Shown: positions 51,164 through 61,007, counted from the first letter of the stretch. The stretch is DNA of 64,000 nucleotides from Lutimonas zeaxanthinifaciens (GCF_030503675.1 NZ_CP129964.1:1860001-1924000); one strand, 5' to 3'. Program-made: numbers and translations. The notes: generated by a model from the letters alone, not told the origin.

Positions 51164-52093
51164 ATGCAAAAAATTGTGTTCACATTTTTTTTGATTTGCT
51201 TGCATCTGAATGGTTTTTCTCAGCAGATTATTGAAAAGGAAAAAGATTCTGTAACAGCATCATCTGTATCCAAAAAACAAGATTCTCTAAACTCGGAAGT
51301 ATTTACCACTATAGATGGGATCACGAAAGATACGATTAAAGAGACGGATCAAGGTGTACATACATTAAAGGGAAGAATTATCAGTATCACTGATAAAAAG
51401 CCTCTCCAGAGCGCCCACGTTGTAAACCTGAATTCTGTAGATGGAACGATTACCAACTCAAATGGACAATTTGAGATTCCCGCCGTGGTTAACGACACCA
51501 TATTTATTTCTTACATCGGTTTTCAGTCTATCAAACTTAAAATCACCAATGATTTGCTTAAAGGAAACGAACTTGAAATTGCTATTCATGAAAAAGTGGT
51601 CAACATTCAGGAAGTAACATTAAAATCGCATAAGTTGATCGGTGTACTTGTAGTTGATGCTAAAAATGTACCTCAGGATTCGTATAGCAGAATACATATA
51701 AACGGTTTACCTCAGGCCTATGAAAGAGGAAATGCCTATAACAGGAATTTTAATTCGGGATTGGGGGCCATATTTAACCCTGTTGATTTCTGGTATAACA
51801 AATTTGGCAAGAAACCAAAGGAAATGCAGCGTCTTAGGAAGTTGAAGGAAGGTGATCAGATGAGAAACATGATGGAGCAAAAGTACAGTCGTGAAATCAT
51901 GATGGACTATCTCGACATGAGCCGAAAGGAATTGAACGATCTGCTTTCAGAATGTAACTATTCAAATCGGTTTATAAATAAAGCCAGTGACCTTCAGATC
52001 ATAGAGGCAGTGCTGGAATGCTATGAGAATTATAGAGCGATACAAAAAGGCCAGGTCAAAAAAGATATTATTCGTATCAATAGTGAATATTAA
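51164..52093 (+). CDS. Exported protein with CarboxypepD_reg-like domain
   Basis: A 309-residue protein from ATG 51164 with a signal peptide (about 1-18, GFSQQ). After a charged linker, residues about 68-145 form a carboxypeptidase-regulatory-like beta domain (LKGRIISITDKKPLQSAHVV, SNGQFEIPAVVNDTIFISYI, GFQSIKL). The remaining part is helical and charged (PKEMQRLRKLKEGDQMRNMM). This architecture is common in Bacteroidota periplasmic proteins, with no catalytic motif. It follows the SDR gene after 120 bases and has a bidirectional terminator behind it. Role unknown. Confidence 0.8.
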   Translation: MQKIVFTFFLICLHLNGFSQQIIEKEKDSVTASSVSKKQDSLNSEVFTTIDGITKDTIKETDQGVHTLKGRIISITDKKPLQSAHVVNLNSVDGTITNSNGQFEIPAVVNDTIFISYIGFQSIKLKITNDLLKGNELEIAIHEKVVNIQEVTLKSHKLIGVLVVDAKNVPQDSYSRIHINGLPQAYERGNAYNRNFNSGLGAIFNPVDFWYNKFGKKPKEMQRLRKLKEGDQMRNMMEQKYSREIMMDYLDMSRKELNDLLSECNYSNRFINKASDLQIIEAVLECYENYRAIQKGQVKKDIIRINSEY

Positions 52094-52120
52094 AAAAGGC
52101 CGGTTAAAACCAGCCTTTTT
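52093..52120. terminator. Bidirectional terminator between the CarboxypepD_reg and SPFH genes
   Basis: AAAAAGGC (52093-52100) and GCCTTTTT (52113-52120) pair, with additional inner GG/CC pairs. It lies between two converging stops. Confidence 0.82.
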
Positions 52121-52138
52121 AATTCAATTTCATATCGT

Positions 52139-52966
52139 TTAATTGTTACCTAGTATTAAAGGTAACCCGTCTTGTCCTCCAACAACAACTACTTTGGTAT
52201 TTGGTGATTCAGACAACTTCAAGGTTGCCTCAATTCCCTTATCCCTGAGTATTTTGTCCGTTAAAGATGCGCTTAGAATTCTGTTGGCATCGGCTTTACC
52301 CTGAGCCTCAATTCTTTGCTTTTCAGCTTCTTTCTGTGCCTTTTCCAATCTAAATTCATATTCAAGAGATTCCTGCTCCTGACCTAACTTTCTTTCGATA
52401 GCATCCTTGATCGCCGGCGGAAGTGTAACATCTCTTACCAGGACATCATTTAACTGTATGTACTGATCCTGAACAATCTTTTTGGTTTCATCGAAAATCT
52501 CTTCCTGGATTGCGTCCCTTTTGGATGAATAAATTTGTTCTGGAGTATACCTTCCAACAACACTCCTTGTGGCAGATCTCATGGCAGGCTTCAAGACCCT
52601 GTCAAGATAATTGGTACCTTTAGTTTGATGTAACATACCCAGATTATTGGATTCCGGCTGGTACCATGCTGTTGCTTCCAGCTGAATGTCCAGACCGTTG
52701 GATGAGAGTACTTTCATTTTTTCAGTCAGTTCCTGCTGTCTAATTTCATAAACAATCACAGTGTTCCAGGGAGCGACAAGATGAAATCCTTCTCCAAGAG
52801 GTGGTTCATCAGTTACCACTCCACCTCCAAATCTTTTCCAGAGAACCCCGGCTTCACCGGCTTCGATCGTGATTGTAGATTTTGAAATAAATATCAGGAC
52901 AAGAATCCCGACAAATATTATTGGCAATATTCCTTTTGGAAATTGCAATTGTGCTTGTTGTGCCAT
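52139..52966 (-). CDS. SPFH/prohibitin family membrane protein
   Basis: A 275-residue protein with one N-terminal membrane anchor (about 13-30) and a band-7/prohibitin domain (about 33-200; GEAGVLWKRFGGGVVTDEPP, GFHLVAPWNTVIVYEIRQQE, VVGRYTPEQIYSSKRDAIQE). A coiled-coil tail follows (about 195-225; RKLGQEQESLEYEFRLEKAQ). Such proteins form large oligomeric rings at the inner membrane and can modulate FtsH-type proteases. It is downstream of the VWA gene with a gap of about 40 bases. Confidence 0.9.
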   Translation of the reverse strand: MAQQAQLQFPKGILPIIFVGILVLIFISKSTITIEAGEAGVLWKRFGGGVVTDEPPLGEGFHLVAPWNTVIVYEIRQQELTEKMKVLSSNGLDIQLEATAWYQPESNNLGMLHQTKGTNYLDRVLKPAMRSATRSVVGRYTPEQIYSSKRDAIQEEIFDETKKIVQDQYIQLNDVLVRDVTLPPAIKDAIERKLGQEQESLEYEFRLEKAQKEAEKQRIEAQGKADANRILSASLTDKILRDKGIEATLKLSESPNTKVVVVGGQDGLPLILGNN

Positions 52967-53005
52967 TTTATAAATTTTATATTAAACTATTTTTAAACGA
53001 TTTCT

Positions 53006-55018
53006 TCAGACTAATCCTCTATATTTTCTAAGAAACCATTCCAAACTCAAAGATAGGACAATTAGACCTAAAAGCCATCTCCAATCGATCAAAGAAACCC
53101 TTTTGATCTGTACTTTTTCCAATGGTCTGAACTTATCGTTATTGATTAAATCAGTTTTGACATTTTCAAACTGATCAATATAAAAAACTGCACCTCCACT
53201 ATGATCCGCTAATCGTTTCAAATCTTGAATATTGGGGCTGATATTGGCCTCTTCCAATGAATAGTTATCTACAAAAAATGATCCTTCTCTATTTTCTTCG
53301 GAATCGTTAGAACTAACTTGAAAATTATAGGTCCCGGGGCTCAAAGAACCGATTTTAACTTCGTAACTCCTGTTTTTGATATAAAATGGAAAGACTTCAT
53401 CTGAGTCGTCAAGTTTAAGGACCAAACTGGATTTTAAATCTAAATTTAAATTGTTGTCATATTTTTTTGCCTGTATCAATATAGGTTGTCCGGCATGATA
53501 AACAGGATCATAAAACAATTCCAGCTCTTTTTTTCTGTCAGATAATTGCAGATATTGGATCAAACTATTAAAGAAATTATCAAATTCTGCAAATGAGCCA
53601 TGAATGGAAAAACTTTCAGCCCTCCACTTCCATATATCTTCACCAAATAAGACAATACTTTTTTGATCAACCTGATCAGAGGCTATAAGAAGTGGGTTTT
53701 CACTTTGAATATCATTGATTCTCTGTGTCAGCAGAACCTGGTTATTCTTACCCAGGGTGATCTCACCAATTTCACCTCTTAAAGGAGGAAACGATCCAAA
53801 CCCAATGTCCTCGGTATAGAAAGAAGTGAAATCTCTTTCATAATCTGGAAACAGGTTCTCTACCAGATCGGTACTCTCTTTTCTAAACTCATTTTGAAAT
53901 TCATCCAGCAGCCTCCAATTTGTTTGGGTGCCCGCAAAAAGCATATAATTGAAATTTTTCTCATTAATGTAATTCAAGAGATCCTTGAAGCCTGCATCGG
54001 GCTGATACAAAACAAAAAGATCAAATTCGCCCAGGCGTCCTTCGATTTCCTCAACCTGTAAAAGGCTTGCTTTTCGCTGCCGATTGGATTCTACAGACCT
54101 TTTAATCATCCCCACATCCGGGTGCAAAAGCCCATAAACTATGGCGATATTTGTTTGCTCATCCAAAACCTCAACTCCAAAATTCCTAATGTTATTCGCC
54201 AGTACCTTCTCCTGCATAACGGGTTCAATTCTTGCAGAGTAAAGCTGCATCCCGACGGAATCCGCAGGTAACAACATTGTAACTACTTCATTTGATTTGT
54301 CCCCGTCAAAATCAATTGTTTTCGAAAATACTTCGATACCATTTTTTTCTACAATTAATTGTGATTTCTGCTTTGATCTTAAATTTGCATTGACAAAAAT
54401 TTCGACCGGGAAATTATTGTCTAAAGTTGTATATGCGTTGGTATTGATCCGTTCAATGCTCAAATCAATTACCTCGAGCGTATCTCCTGTTACTATCGGG
54501 AATATAGGGTTCCTGCCTTTTAAATAGGCATAATTCTGTCCATAGTTCTGTCTTCCGTCTGTAACCATAACGATTGAAACGTTACCTTCCTCATTTAATG
54601 CCTCCAGATCGGTAATAGCTTTGTGTATATTGGTTTGCCCCTCCTTGAAATTCCATAAGGAATCCGCCGTCAACCCCTCTCCAAAGAGAAAGGTAGAAAC
54701 CTCAAAACGATTTTTGAGGTCGGCATCTTCATACAGGTTGTTGCTAAACTTTTTAAGTTGTTCATCAACTTTGGGCCGGTTCATCGAAGCTGAATTATCA
54801 ATAGCAAGAAAAAGCTTAGGTTTTTCTATTTTCCTGATACTTTTTTCAACTCCTGGATTAATGAGCAACAGCATTGCAGCCAAAATAGCGACAAACCTTA
54901 AGGCTGCCATAACCCATAGTTTACGCTTGGTATTATTATTGAAAAAATACTGATAAAAAACAATCAAGGCAGACAAAATAAGGGCTAGAACACTTAAGAT
55001 GATGCTTGTAAAATTCAT
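53006..55018 (-). CDS. Membrane protein with von Willebrand factor A domain
   Basis: A 670-residue protein. It has two N-terminal membrane helices (about 4-24 and 38-56), then a VWA domain with the MIDAS motif AIDNSASMNRP (about 73-83) and VMVTDGRQNYGQN (about 145-157). A long extracytoplasmic part of beta-sandwich-like sequence follows, with a final membrane helix (about 645-662; WRWLLGLIVLSLSLEW). This layout is typical of Bacteroidota VWA/BatA-like scaffolds, but no MoxR ATPase or other Bat gene is next to it. It probably holds an envelope complex; partner unknown. Confidence 0.82.
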   Translation of the reverse strand: MNFTSIILSVLALILSALIVFYQYFFNNNTKRKLWVMAALRFVAILAAMLLLINPGVEKSIRKIEKPKLFLAIDNSASMNRPKVDEQLKKFSNNLYEDADLKNRFEVSTFLFGEGLTADSLWNFKEGQTNIHKAITDLEALNEEGNVSIVMVTDGRQNYGQNYAYLKGRNPIFPIVTGDTLEVIDLSIERINTNAYTTLDNNFPVEIFVNANLRSKQKSQLIVEKNGIEVFSKTIDFDGDKSNEVVTMLLPADSVGMQLYSARIEPVMQEKVLANNIRNFGVEVLDEQTNIAIVYGLLHPDVGMIKRSVESNRQRKASLLQVEEIEGRLGEFDLFVLYQPDAGFKDLLNYINEKNFNYMLFAGTQTNWRLLDEFQNEFRKESTDLVENLFPDYERDFTSFYTEDIGFGSFPPLRGEIGEITLGKNNQVLLTQRINDIQSENPLLIASDQVDQKSIVLFGEDIWKWRAESFSIHGSFAEFDNFFNSLIQYLQLSDRKKELELFYDPVYHAGQPILIQAKKYDNNLNLDLKSSLVLKLDDSDEVFPFYIKNRSYEVKIGSLSPGTYNFQVSSNDSEENREGSFFVDNYSLEEANISPNIQDLKRLADHSGGAVFYIDQFENVKTDLINNDKFRPLEKVQIKRVSLIDWRWLLGLIVLSLSLEWFLRKYRGLV

Positions 55019-55093
55019 AGTTTTTTATTGATGACAAAACTAGTTCGTTGGTTAAGTAAAGATACTTTTATTTTAGTCGATAAATAAAACAAA

Positions 55094-55121
55094 AAAGCAA
55101 ACCTTTAAAAAGGTTTGCTTT
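55094..55121 (-). terminator. Terminator after fabG
   Basis: AAAGCAAACCT (55094-55104) pairs with AGGTTTGCTTT (55111-55121). On the minus strand it lies 22 bases past the fabG stop and is followed by T-rich sequence. Confidence 0.85.
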
Positions 55122-55142
55122 GTGTTTTCATGCATCGATTTT

Positions 55143-55889
55143 CTAAGTGAGCATTCCTCCATCAACATTGAGGGTCTGACCTGTCACATATGAAGACATC
55201 TCTGATGCCAAAAATACACAGGCATTTGCTACATCTTCAGGAGAACCTCCTCTTTTTAAAGGGATAGCGTTCCTCCACTCATCAACCGTTTTCTGATCCA
55301 ATTTAGCTGTCATTTCGGTTTCAATAAAACCAGGAGCTATTGAATTACATCGTATATTTCTCGATCCGAGTTCCAAAGCCACTGACTTTGTAAAACCAAG
55401 GATACCGGCTTTGGAGGCTGCGTAATTTGTTTGACCCGCATTTCCTTTAACACCCACTACTGAACTCATATTGATAATAGAGCCTTCTCTTTGCTTCATC
55501 ATCGGACGAATAACTGCTTTTGTCAAATTAAAGACTGATTTCAAATTAACTTCAATTACCTTATCGAAATCTTCCTCCGATATACGCATCAAAAGATTGT
55601 CCTTAGTGATTCCCGCATTATTTATTAATACCTGCAAACTTCCAAAATCATTCAGGACCTCCTTTACAAGTTCCTGAGCCGCATCAAAATCTGCCGCATT
55701 TGATTGATATCCTTTCGCTTTTACGCCATAAGATTCCAGTTCCTTTTCAAGTTCCTTAGCTGCTTCCACTGAAGCATTGAAGGTAAATGCCACATTGGCC
55801 CCCTGTTTTGCGAACTCAACAGCAATCCCTTTTCCTATTCCACGAGAAGCCCCTGTGATCAAGGCAGTTTTATCTTTAAGTAATGTCAT
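55143..55889 (-). CDS. fabG: 3-oxoacyl-ACP reductase
   Basis: A 248-residue SDR enzyme reducing 3-oxoacyl-ACP with NADPH in fatty acid synthesis. The motifs are complete: TGASRGIGKGIA at 12-23, NNAGIT near 90, the catalytic Ser of INMSSVVGVKGN, and Tyr-x-x-x-Lys in NYAASKAG. The C-terminus has GQTLNVDGGM. Length and sequence are close to standard FabG. It is a single gene with its own promoter and terminator. It makes a useful comparison with the tyrosine-less SDR at 50.4 kb. Confidence 0.93.
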   Translation of the reverse strand: MTLLKDKTALITGASRGIGKGIAVEFAKQGANVAFTFNASVEAAKELEKELESYGVKAKGYQSNAADFDAAQELVKEVLNDFGSLQVLINNAGITKDNLLMRISEEDFDKVIEVNLKSVFNLTKAVIRPMMKQREGSIINMSSVVGVKGNAGQTNYAASKAGILGFTKSVALELGSRNIRCNSIAPGFIETEMTAKLDQKTVDEWRNAIPLKRGGSPEDVANACVFLASEMSSYVTGQTLNVDGGMLT

Positions 55890-55914
55890 AATTTATTTTG
55901 TGAATTTTCAAAAT

Positions 55915-55946
55915 CAAAGATAATAATTTGTGCCTGAGAATAACAA
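55915..55946 (-). promoter_or_regulatory. Promoter of fabG
   Basis: On the minus strand TATCTTTG (plus-strand 55915-55922) is preceded after 21 bases by TTG (plus-strand 55944-55946). Both match the Bacteroidota consensus. The box is about 26 bases before the ATG. Confidence 0.6.
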
Positions 55947-55960
55947 GCAATCAAAAAAAG

Positions 55961-55987
55961 AAAATCCCCGTACAATACAGGGATTTT
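55961..55987 (-). terminator. Terminator after the M16 protease gene
   Basis: AAAATCCC (55961-55968) and GGGATTTT (55980-55987) pair perfectly. It lies 19 bases past the M16 stop on the minus strand, and an A/T-rich tail follows. Confidence 0.82.
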
Positions 55988-56006
55988 AAAACACTATAAA
56001 GAAGTT

Positions 56007-58970
56007 CTATTGTTTTACCTCTGTTTCCTTGTAGTTAAATAAATAATCAATATCCATTTCATGCACTTTACCTAACTTTTTCAATGCTTGCATATCGAGG
56101 TCTTTCTTGTTTCCAATTACAGATACCGAATAATTCTGACCTTTGATATTTGACGTGAAAAAATTACTCAGATCAGCCATGGTCATTTCCTCAATCTCCT
56201 TATACATCTTCTCTCTAATGTCATAGTCCAGTCCCCTTTTTTTCAATCCTTCATAATTCCAAAAAATATTTGATTTTGTTATTCTTTGGGAAGCAATTTG
56301 TTTTAAAGCTGATTGTTTTGCAGTAATAAACTGCTGCTCCGCCTCGGGCATATTATTTAATAAATTCAACATGGCCTCCACCGCTTCTGGCACTTTATTG
56401 GCCTGAGTACCGATATATGCAAACGTTCTATCATAGTTTTCCTTTTTTGAAGACGGTAAATAACCCGCTGCCGCGGCATATGCGAGACCCTTTGACTCCC
56501 TGATTTCCTGAAGAACTACCGAGGAAAAACCCTGGCCAAAATAGGAATTAAACACAGTGGCTAAAGCCATTTTATTTACATCAAACTGCTCTCCTTTTGC
56601 AATAAAGTACATCTCTGCCTGCACCATATCAAAATCCGTAAAATAAACATTTTTTCCCGTGTCCAGCTGTTTATACTCCTTGGCAGGTGGATAGTCTTTT
56701 AAGGATTTTGATACCTTATGATGTTGATTTAATGCTGATTTCGCTGCCTGAACATCCTTCCCATAATAGAAAATTCGATGTTTAAAATTATTTAGGTCAG
56801 TAATAATTGTGACTAACTCTGAAACATCCATATTTTTTAGTTCATGGGCCGTATAAATGTTTCTCAATCTTGAGTCTTCACCATACTGAGCAAAACTGTT
56901 TAAACCATTTTGTAAAATATTGCCTTTTCTGGTCTTTCCATCTTCACGTGATTTAAGTATTCTCTCAACATAAAGATCATAAGCTTCTTGATCAGCAACA
57001 ACATGCTTCATCAAATGTTCCAGCAATTCAAGCCCTGGTTCCAAATTTTCCTGGAGTCCTGAGATGCCAACGTAAGAACGATCGCTTCCCGCGCTGACAC
57101 TATAATTGATCCCAAGTTTGTAAAATTCTTTTTTCAGATCCTCGGGACTGTATTTATCTGTACCTAAAAATTCCAGGTATCCAACAGCAAGCGAAAGTTT
57201 TTTATCATTATCCTTTCCCATATCGAAAATGACATTCAAACTGAAAAGGTCATTATTAGGATTCTTAATATTGGAAATTTCCAATCCGCTTTCCAATTGA
57301 CCTACCTGAATTTCCTTTTTATAATCAACAAATACAGGCTGTAAATCAGTAGATTCAATTTTAACAAACTCTTTTAAATATTCAGACTCTGCTCCTCTGT
57401 TGATCTGAATTGGGGTAATCCCCGGGTTTTCTACTTTTGCGATATTTCTATCCTCACCTTGTTTTTTGTAGACGACAACATAATTATTACCAAAAAATTC
57501 ATTGGCAAATGCGACAAGTTCAGCTTTACTAATTTTCTTTAAATCATCTAAAAACTGAATCTTGTTATTCCATTGTTCACCATGTATAAATGCATTATAA
57601 TACATAGATGCCAGGGCTGTTGAATTTTCATAACGGCGGGTTTCACTGAGTTTTAAATCATTAACAACGGCATCAATCATCCAGTCTTCAAAATCACCGG
57701 ACTTAATTAATTCAACTTGACTTAACATCAAATCTTTAACTTCATCCAAAGTCTGTCCTGCCTTTGGTGTACCACTGAAGGTCAAAGTTCCGTAATCATT
57801 TTGAAAAAACGGTGATGATGTCGCATTCTGAACCAACTGTTTTTGATTCAAATTTAGGTCCATTAACCCGGCGCTGCTGTTCGCAAGAATCATGTCGATC
57901 AAGGTTATGTATTTTTGATCCTGAGATCCAATTCCTCCCGTTCGAAAAGAAACTGTTACACTTTCATTGTTGGGCCCAAATACTTCCCTCATAACAATAC
58001 CATCAAGAGGTTCCTCTTTTGGAAGTACAGGATGCTTAAGTTCTTTAAATTTAAACTTTCCAAAGGTTGAATCAATAAGCGCTATGGTTTTATCGAAATC
58101 CAGGTCGCCAACTAAAACAACTGCCATGTTATTTGGCACATAATAAGTGTCAAAATAATTCTTAATGGCCACCATTGAAGGATTCTTAAGATGATCACTT
58201 GTTCCTATTGTGGTTTGTTGACCATAGGGGTGTGTAGGAAATAAGGCTTCCATCTGAGCATAATATGCCTTTCTCCCATCATTATCCTGGGTTCTGTTGA
58301 ATTCTTCGTAAACTGCCTCTAGTTCTGTATGAAACAATCGCAACACCAATTTTCCAAACCGTTCACTTTCCAATGATGCCCATTTTTCCAATTCATTGGC
58401 TGGTATTTTATTTTTATATACTGTTTCTTCATACCATGTATGGGCGTTTGTACCTGAAGCACCGAGTAAGCTAACCATCTTATCATATTCATTTGCAATA
58501 GCATATCCGGAGGCTATATATGAAACACTGTCAATTTCTCTATAAATAGCCATTTTTTTATCAGGATCAGATTCGATTTTATGTTTTTCGTACAAATCTG
58601 AAATCCGGGCAATTAATTTTTCCTCTTCTTCCCAGTTCAATGTAGCAATCTTATCCGTTCCTTTAAAAACCATATGTTCCAAATAATGAGCCAAGCCTGT
58701 ATTATCTTTTGGATCATAATTGGATCCGGCTTTTACCGGAATATAGGTCTGAATAGTTGGCTCATCTTTATTTTGACTTAAATATACTTTAAGGCCATTG
58801 TCCAGGGTATAAAGTCTTAAACCTGTTGGATCATTTGAAACTGATTCATATTTATAGCCATTTGGGTCTGTTTGAGATTGTACCTTATAATCGGTGATAC
58901 CGTCCGCTTTTTTACAGGCCAGACTTCCTACCAACAAAAAAGCATAAAATAGAAAATGTAGTTTTTTCAT
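56007..58970 (-). CDS. M16 family zinc metalloprotease, lipoprotein
   Basis: A 987-residue pitrilysin-like protease. The N-terminus is a lipoprotein signal (lipobox GSLAC, Cys19), which places it in the periplasm on a membrane. The inverted zinc motif HYLEH is in GLAHYLEHMVFKG (about 90), with the second Glu in ELEAVYEEFNRTQ about 76 residues later. The family's usual two homologous halves are present: the active one to about 520, then a second inactive half with no HxxEH (about 550-970). Such enzymes clear peptides and misfolded fragments. Single gene with its own terminator. Confidence 0.92.
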   Translation of the reverse strand: MKKLHFLFYAFLLVGSLACKKADGITDYKVQSQTDPNGYKYESVSNDPTGLRLYTLDNGLKVYLSQNKDEPTIQTYIPVKAGSNYDPKDNTGLAHYLEHMVFKGTDKIATLNWEEEEKLIARISDLYEKHKIESDPDKKMAIYREIDSVSYIASGYAIANEYDKMVSLLGASGTNAHTWYEETVYKNKIPANELEKWASLESERFGKLVLRLFHTELEAVYEEFNRTQDNDGRKAYYAQMEALFPTHPYGQQTTIGTSDHLKNPSMVAIKNYFDTYYVPNNMAVVLVGDLDFDKTIALIDSTFGKFKFKELKHPVLPKEEPLDGIVMREVFGPNNESVTVSFRTGGIGSQDQKYITLIDMILANSSAGLMDLNLNQKQLVQNATSSPFFQNDYGTLTFSGTPKAGQTLDEVKDLMLSQVELIKSGDFEDWMIDAVVNDLKLSETRRYENSTALASMYYNAFIHGEQWNNKIQFLDDLKKISKAELVAFANEFFGNNYVVVYKKQGEDRNIAKVENPGITPIQINRGAESEYLKEFVKIESTDLQPVFVDYKKEIQVGQLESGLEISNIKNPNNDLFSLNVIFDMGKDNDKKLSLAVGYLEFLGTDKYSPEDLKKEFYKLGINYSVSAGSDRSYVGISGLQENLEPGLELLEHLMKHVVADQEAYDLYVERILKSREDGKTRKGNILQNGLNSFAQYGEDSRLRNIYTAHELKNMDVSELVTIITDLNNFKHRIFYYGKDVQAAKSALNQHHKVSKSLKDYPPAKEYKQLDTGKNVYFTDFDMVQAEMYFIAKGEQFDVNKMALATVFNSYFGQGFSSVVLQEIRESKGLAYAAAAGYLPSSKKENYDRTFAYIGTQANKVPEAVEAMLNLLNNMPEAEQQFITAKQSALKQIASQRITKSNIFWNYEGLKKRGLDYDIREKMYKEIEEMTMADLSNFFTSNIKGQNYSVSVIGNKKDLDMQALKKLGKVHEMDIDYLFNYKETEVKQ

Positions 58971-58993
58971 TATTGATTAAGTTAAGTTCAAAT

Positions 58994-59001
58994 CAAAAAT
59001 A
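58994..59001 (-). promoter_or_regulatory. -7 box of the M16 protease gene
   Basis: On the minus strand TATTTTTG is an exact TAnnTTTG box about 24 bases before the ATG. No TTG is found at the expected upstream spacing. Confidence 0.4.
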
Positions 59002-59067
59002 TCAATTGTCACTTTATATATGTTTCTTTATCGTTTTATTATGATTATTTTAACACTAGTCATAAAA

Positions 59068-59093
59068 AAAACCCGTCGTTTCAGACAGGTTTT
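59068..59093 (-). terminator. Terminator after sucD
   Basis: AAAACCCGTC (59068-59077) pairs with GACAGGTTTT (59084-59093) with one C-A mismatch. On the minus strand a T run follows. It lies 21 bases past the sucD stop. Confidence 0.82.
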
Positions 59094-59113
59094 AAATTAT
59101 AAATAGGAATTGT

Positions 59114-59986
59114 TTATCCCAGCACCTCAAGTACTTTCTGACCTATTTCAGCAGGGGACTCAACTACATGAATACCATTCTCAGCAAGTATTTTCATCTT
59201 TGCCTGGGCAGTATCGTCCTTACCTCCTACTATGGCACCTGCATGCCCCATAGTCCTTCCTGCAGGAGCGGTTTGACCAGCAATAAATCCAACAACAGGT
59301 TTTTTGTTTCCTGTTTCTTTGATCCACCTGGCTGCATCAGCCTCCAGCTGACCACCTATTTCACCAATCATCACGATCGCTTCAGTATCCGGGTCGTTCA
59401 TTAACAATTGAACTGCCTCTTTGGTAGTGGTTCCGATAATTGGATCTCCTCCAATTCCTATGGCCGTTGTTATTCCCAGGCCTCTTCTTACAACCTGATC
59501 AGCGGCTTCATAGGTTAAGGTCCCTGACTTGGACACGATTCCTACCTTACCTTTTTTAAACACAAATCCGGGCATGATACCAACCTTTGCTTCTTCCGGA
59601 GTTATTACTCCCGGGCAGTTTGGACCTACAAGGGTACAATCTTTACCCTCCAGATAAGCCTTGACCTTCACCATATCCGCAGTTGGAATCCCTTCTGTAA
59701 TACAAATTATTACTTTAATTCCAGCCTCGGCAGCTTCCATAATGGCGTCACTTGCAAATGCAGGTGGAACAAAAATTATTGAAGTATCTGCCCCTACCTC
59801 TTTTACGGCGTCGGCAACCGTATTAAAAACAGGCTTCTCCAGATGAGTCTGACCTCCTTTTCCAGGGGTTACCCCTCCAACTACATTTGTCCCGTATTCG
59901 ATCATCTGTCCTGCGTGAAAAGTTCCTTCACTTCCTGTGAAACCCTGAACGATTACTTTAGAATCCTTATTTACTAAAACACTCAT
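59114..59986 (-). CDS. sucD: Succinyl-CoA synthetase, alpha subunit
   Basis: A 290-residue subunit of the citric-acid-cycle enzyme that makes ATP or GTP from succinyl-CoA. CoA-binding sequence [20 protein letters not shown] at 12-31, [20 protein letters not shown] (about 123-142), and the phosphohistidine loop [13 protein letters not shown] (about 242-254) are present. The length is normal. No sucC is next to it, as is usual in this group. It stands last in a row of minus-strand lipid A genes but has its own -7 box. Confidence 0.96.
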   Translation of the reverse strand: MSVLVNKDSKVIVQGFTGSEGTFHAGQMIEYGTNVVGGVTPGKGGQTHLEKPVFNTVADAVKEVGADTSIIFVPPAFASDAIMEAAEAGIKVIICITEGIPTADMVKVKAYLEGKDCTLVGPNCPGVITPEEAKVGIMPGFVFKKGKVGIVSKSGTLTYEAADQVVRRGLGITTAIGIGGDPIIGTTTKEAVQLLMNDPDTEAIVMIGEIGGQLEADAARWIKETGNKKPVVGFIAGQTAPAGRTMGHAGAIVGGKDDTAQAKMKILAENGIHVVESPAEIGQKVLEVLG

Positions 59987-60026
59987 TTATTTGATTTTTT
60001 ATTTTTAGGTGAATCTATATTCTATC

Positions 60027-60050
60027 AATATACTCTTACAAAAGTATATT
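60027..60050 (-). promoter_or_regulatory. sucD -7 box inside an inverted repeat
   Basis: AATATACT (60027-60034) and AGTATATT (60043-60050) are perfect inverted arms eight bases apart. The minus-strand box TACTTTTG (plus-strand 60039-60046), an exact TAnnTTTG, lies inside. A -33 element is not clear. The palindrome may be an operator over the promoter or a weak hairpin after the upstream gene. Confidence 0.4.
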
Positions 60051-60070
60051 AATAGGATGACATTTTACTG

Positions 60071-61003
60071 CTATTTTTTAATATTTTCCAGTATTCGAGG
60101 CAGCGATTTTAACGATGCTAATTCCCTGTATTTTTCTCTCGCTTCTCCCGCAGGTGAACCAAAATAAGTCTTACCTGCTTCGAGATCCCTTCCAACACCT
60201 GATTGGGCGTAAACCACAGCTCCTTTACCAATGGTAACATCACTGATCACACCTACCTGACCCCAAAGTGTTACTTCATCTTCAATTCTCACGCATCCTG
60301 CAATACCCACATGTGACGCTATTAAACATTTTTTACCAATACTTGTGTCATGAGCTATCTGTACCTGATTATCTATTTTGGTTCCTTCACCAATAATTGT
60401 GTCTCCTGTAACTCCCTTGTCAATTGTACAGCCCGCACCAATTTCTACATGATCGTTGATAACAACTCTTCCACAGGAATAAAGTTTATCAAATCCTTTT
60501 GGCCGTTTCTGAAAATAAAAGGCATCAGCGCCCAAAACAGTACCTGAATGGATCACTACATGATCACCTATTACGCAGTTGTCATAAATGGTTACATTGG
60601 CATGAATCATACAATGGTCACCTATGGTAACATGATTCCCTATAAAAACATTGGGCTGTATGATCGAATTTTCTCCAATGACCGCTGATTCCGAGATTGA
60701 CTGGGAAGCACGCTGAAATGGCTTGAAATGAGTTGACAACTTATTAAAATCTGAAAACGGATCTTCTGAAATCAATAGTGCTTTACCCTCAGGACAATCA
60801 ACTTTTTTATTAATCAATACAACAGTAGCAGCTGATTTTAAGGCTTTATCGTAGTATTTAGGATGGTCCACAAAGACAATATCACCTGGTTCAACCACGT
60901 GGATTTCATTCATTCCGTTCACCGGAAAATCATCAGCCCCGATATAATCAACGCTTAAGATATCGGCAATTTCTTTTAAGGCATAGGTACGTGAAAACTT
61001 CAT
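60071..61003 (-). CDS. Second LpxD-like N-acyltransferase (hexapeptide family)
   Basis: A 310-residue left-handed beta-helix protein of the LpxD family. An N-terminal uridine-binding-like domain (about 1-105; VEPGDIVFVDHPKYYDKALK) is followed by many hexapeptide repeats (about 110-270; IGENSIIQPNVFIGNHVTIG). The C-terminal part has FGSPAGEAREKYRELASLK. Catalytic His of the family falls in QIAHDTSIGKKC (about 226). LpxD adds 3-hydroxyacyl chains to UDP-GlcN in lipid A synthesis. A further lpxD begins the same gene row at the right edge, so this is a paralogue with its own, perhaps different, acyl or substrate choice. Confidence 0.85.
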   Translation of the reverse strand: MKFSRTYALKEIADILSVDYIGADDFPVNGMNEIHVVEPGDIVFVDHPKYYDKALKSAATVVLINKKVDCPEGKALLISEDPFSDFNKLSTHFKPFQRASQSISESAVIGENSIIQPNVFIGNHVTIGDHCMIHANVTIYDNCVIGDHVVIHSGTVLGADAFYFQKRPKGFDKLYSCGRVVINDHVEIGAGCTIDKGVTGDTIIGEGTKIDNQVQIAHDTSIGKKCLIASHVGIAGCVRIEDEVTLWGQVGVISDVTIGKGAVVYAQSGVGRDLEAGKTYFGSPAGEAREKYRELASLKSLPRILENIKK

Positions 61004-61007
61004 TTGA

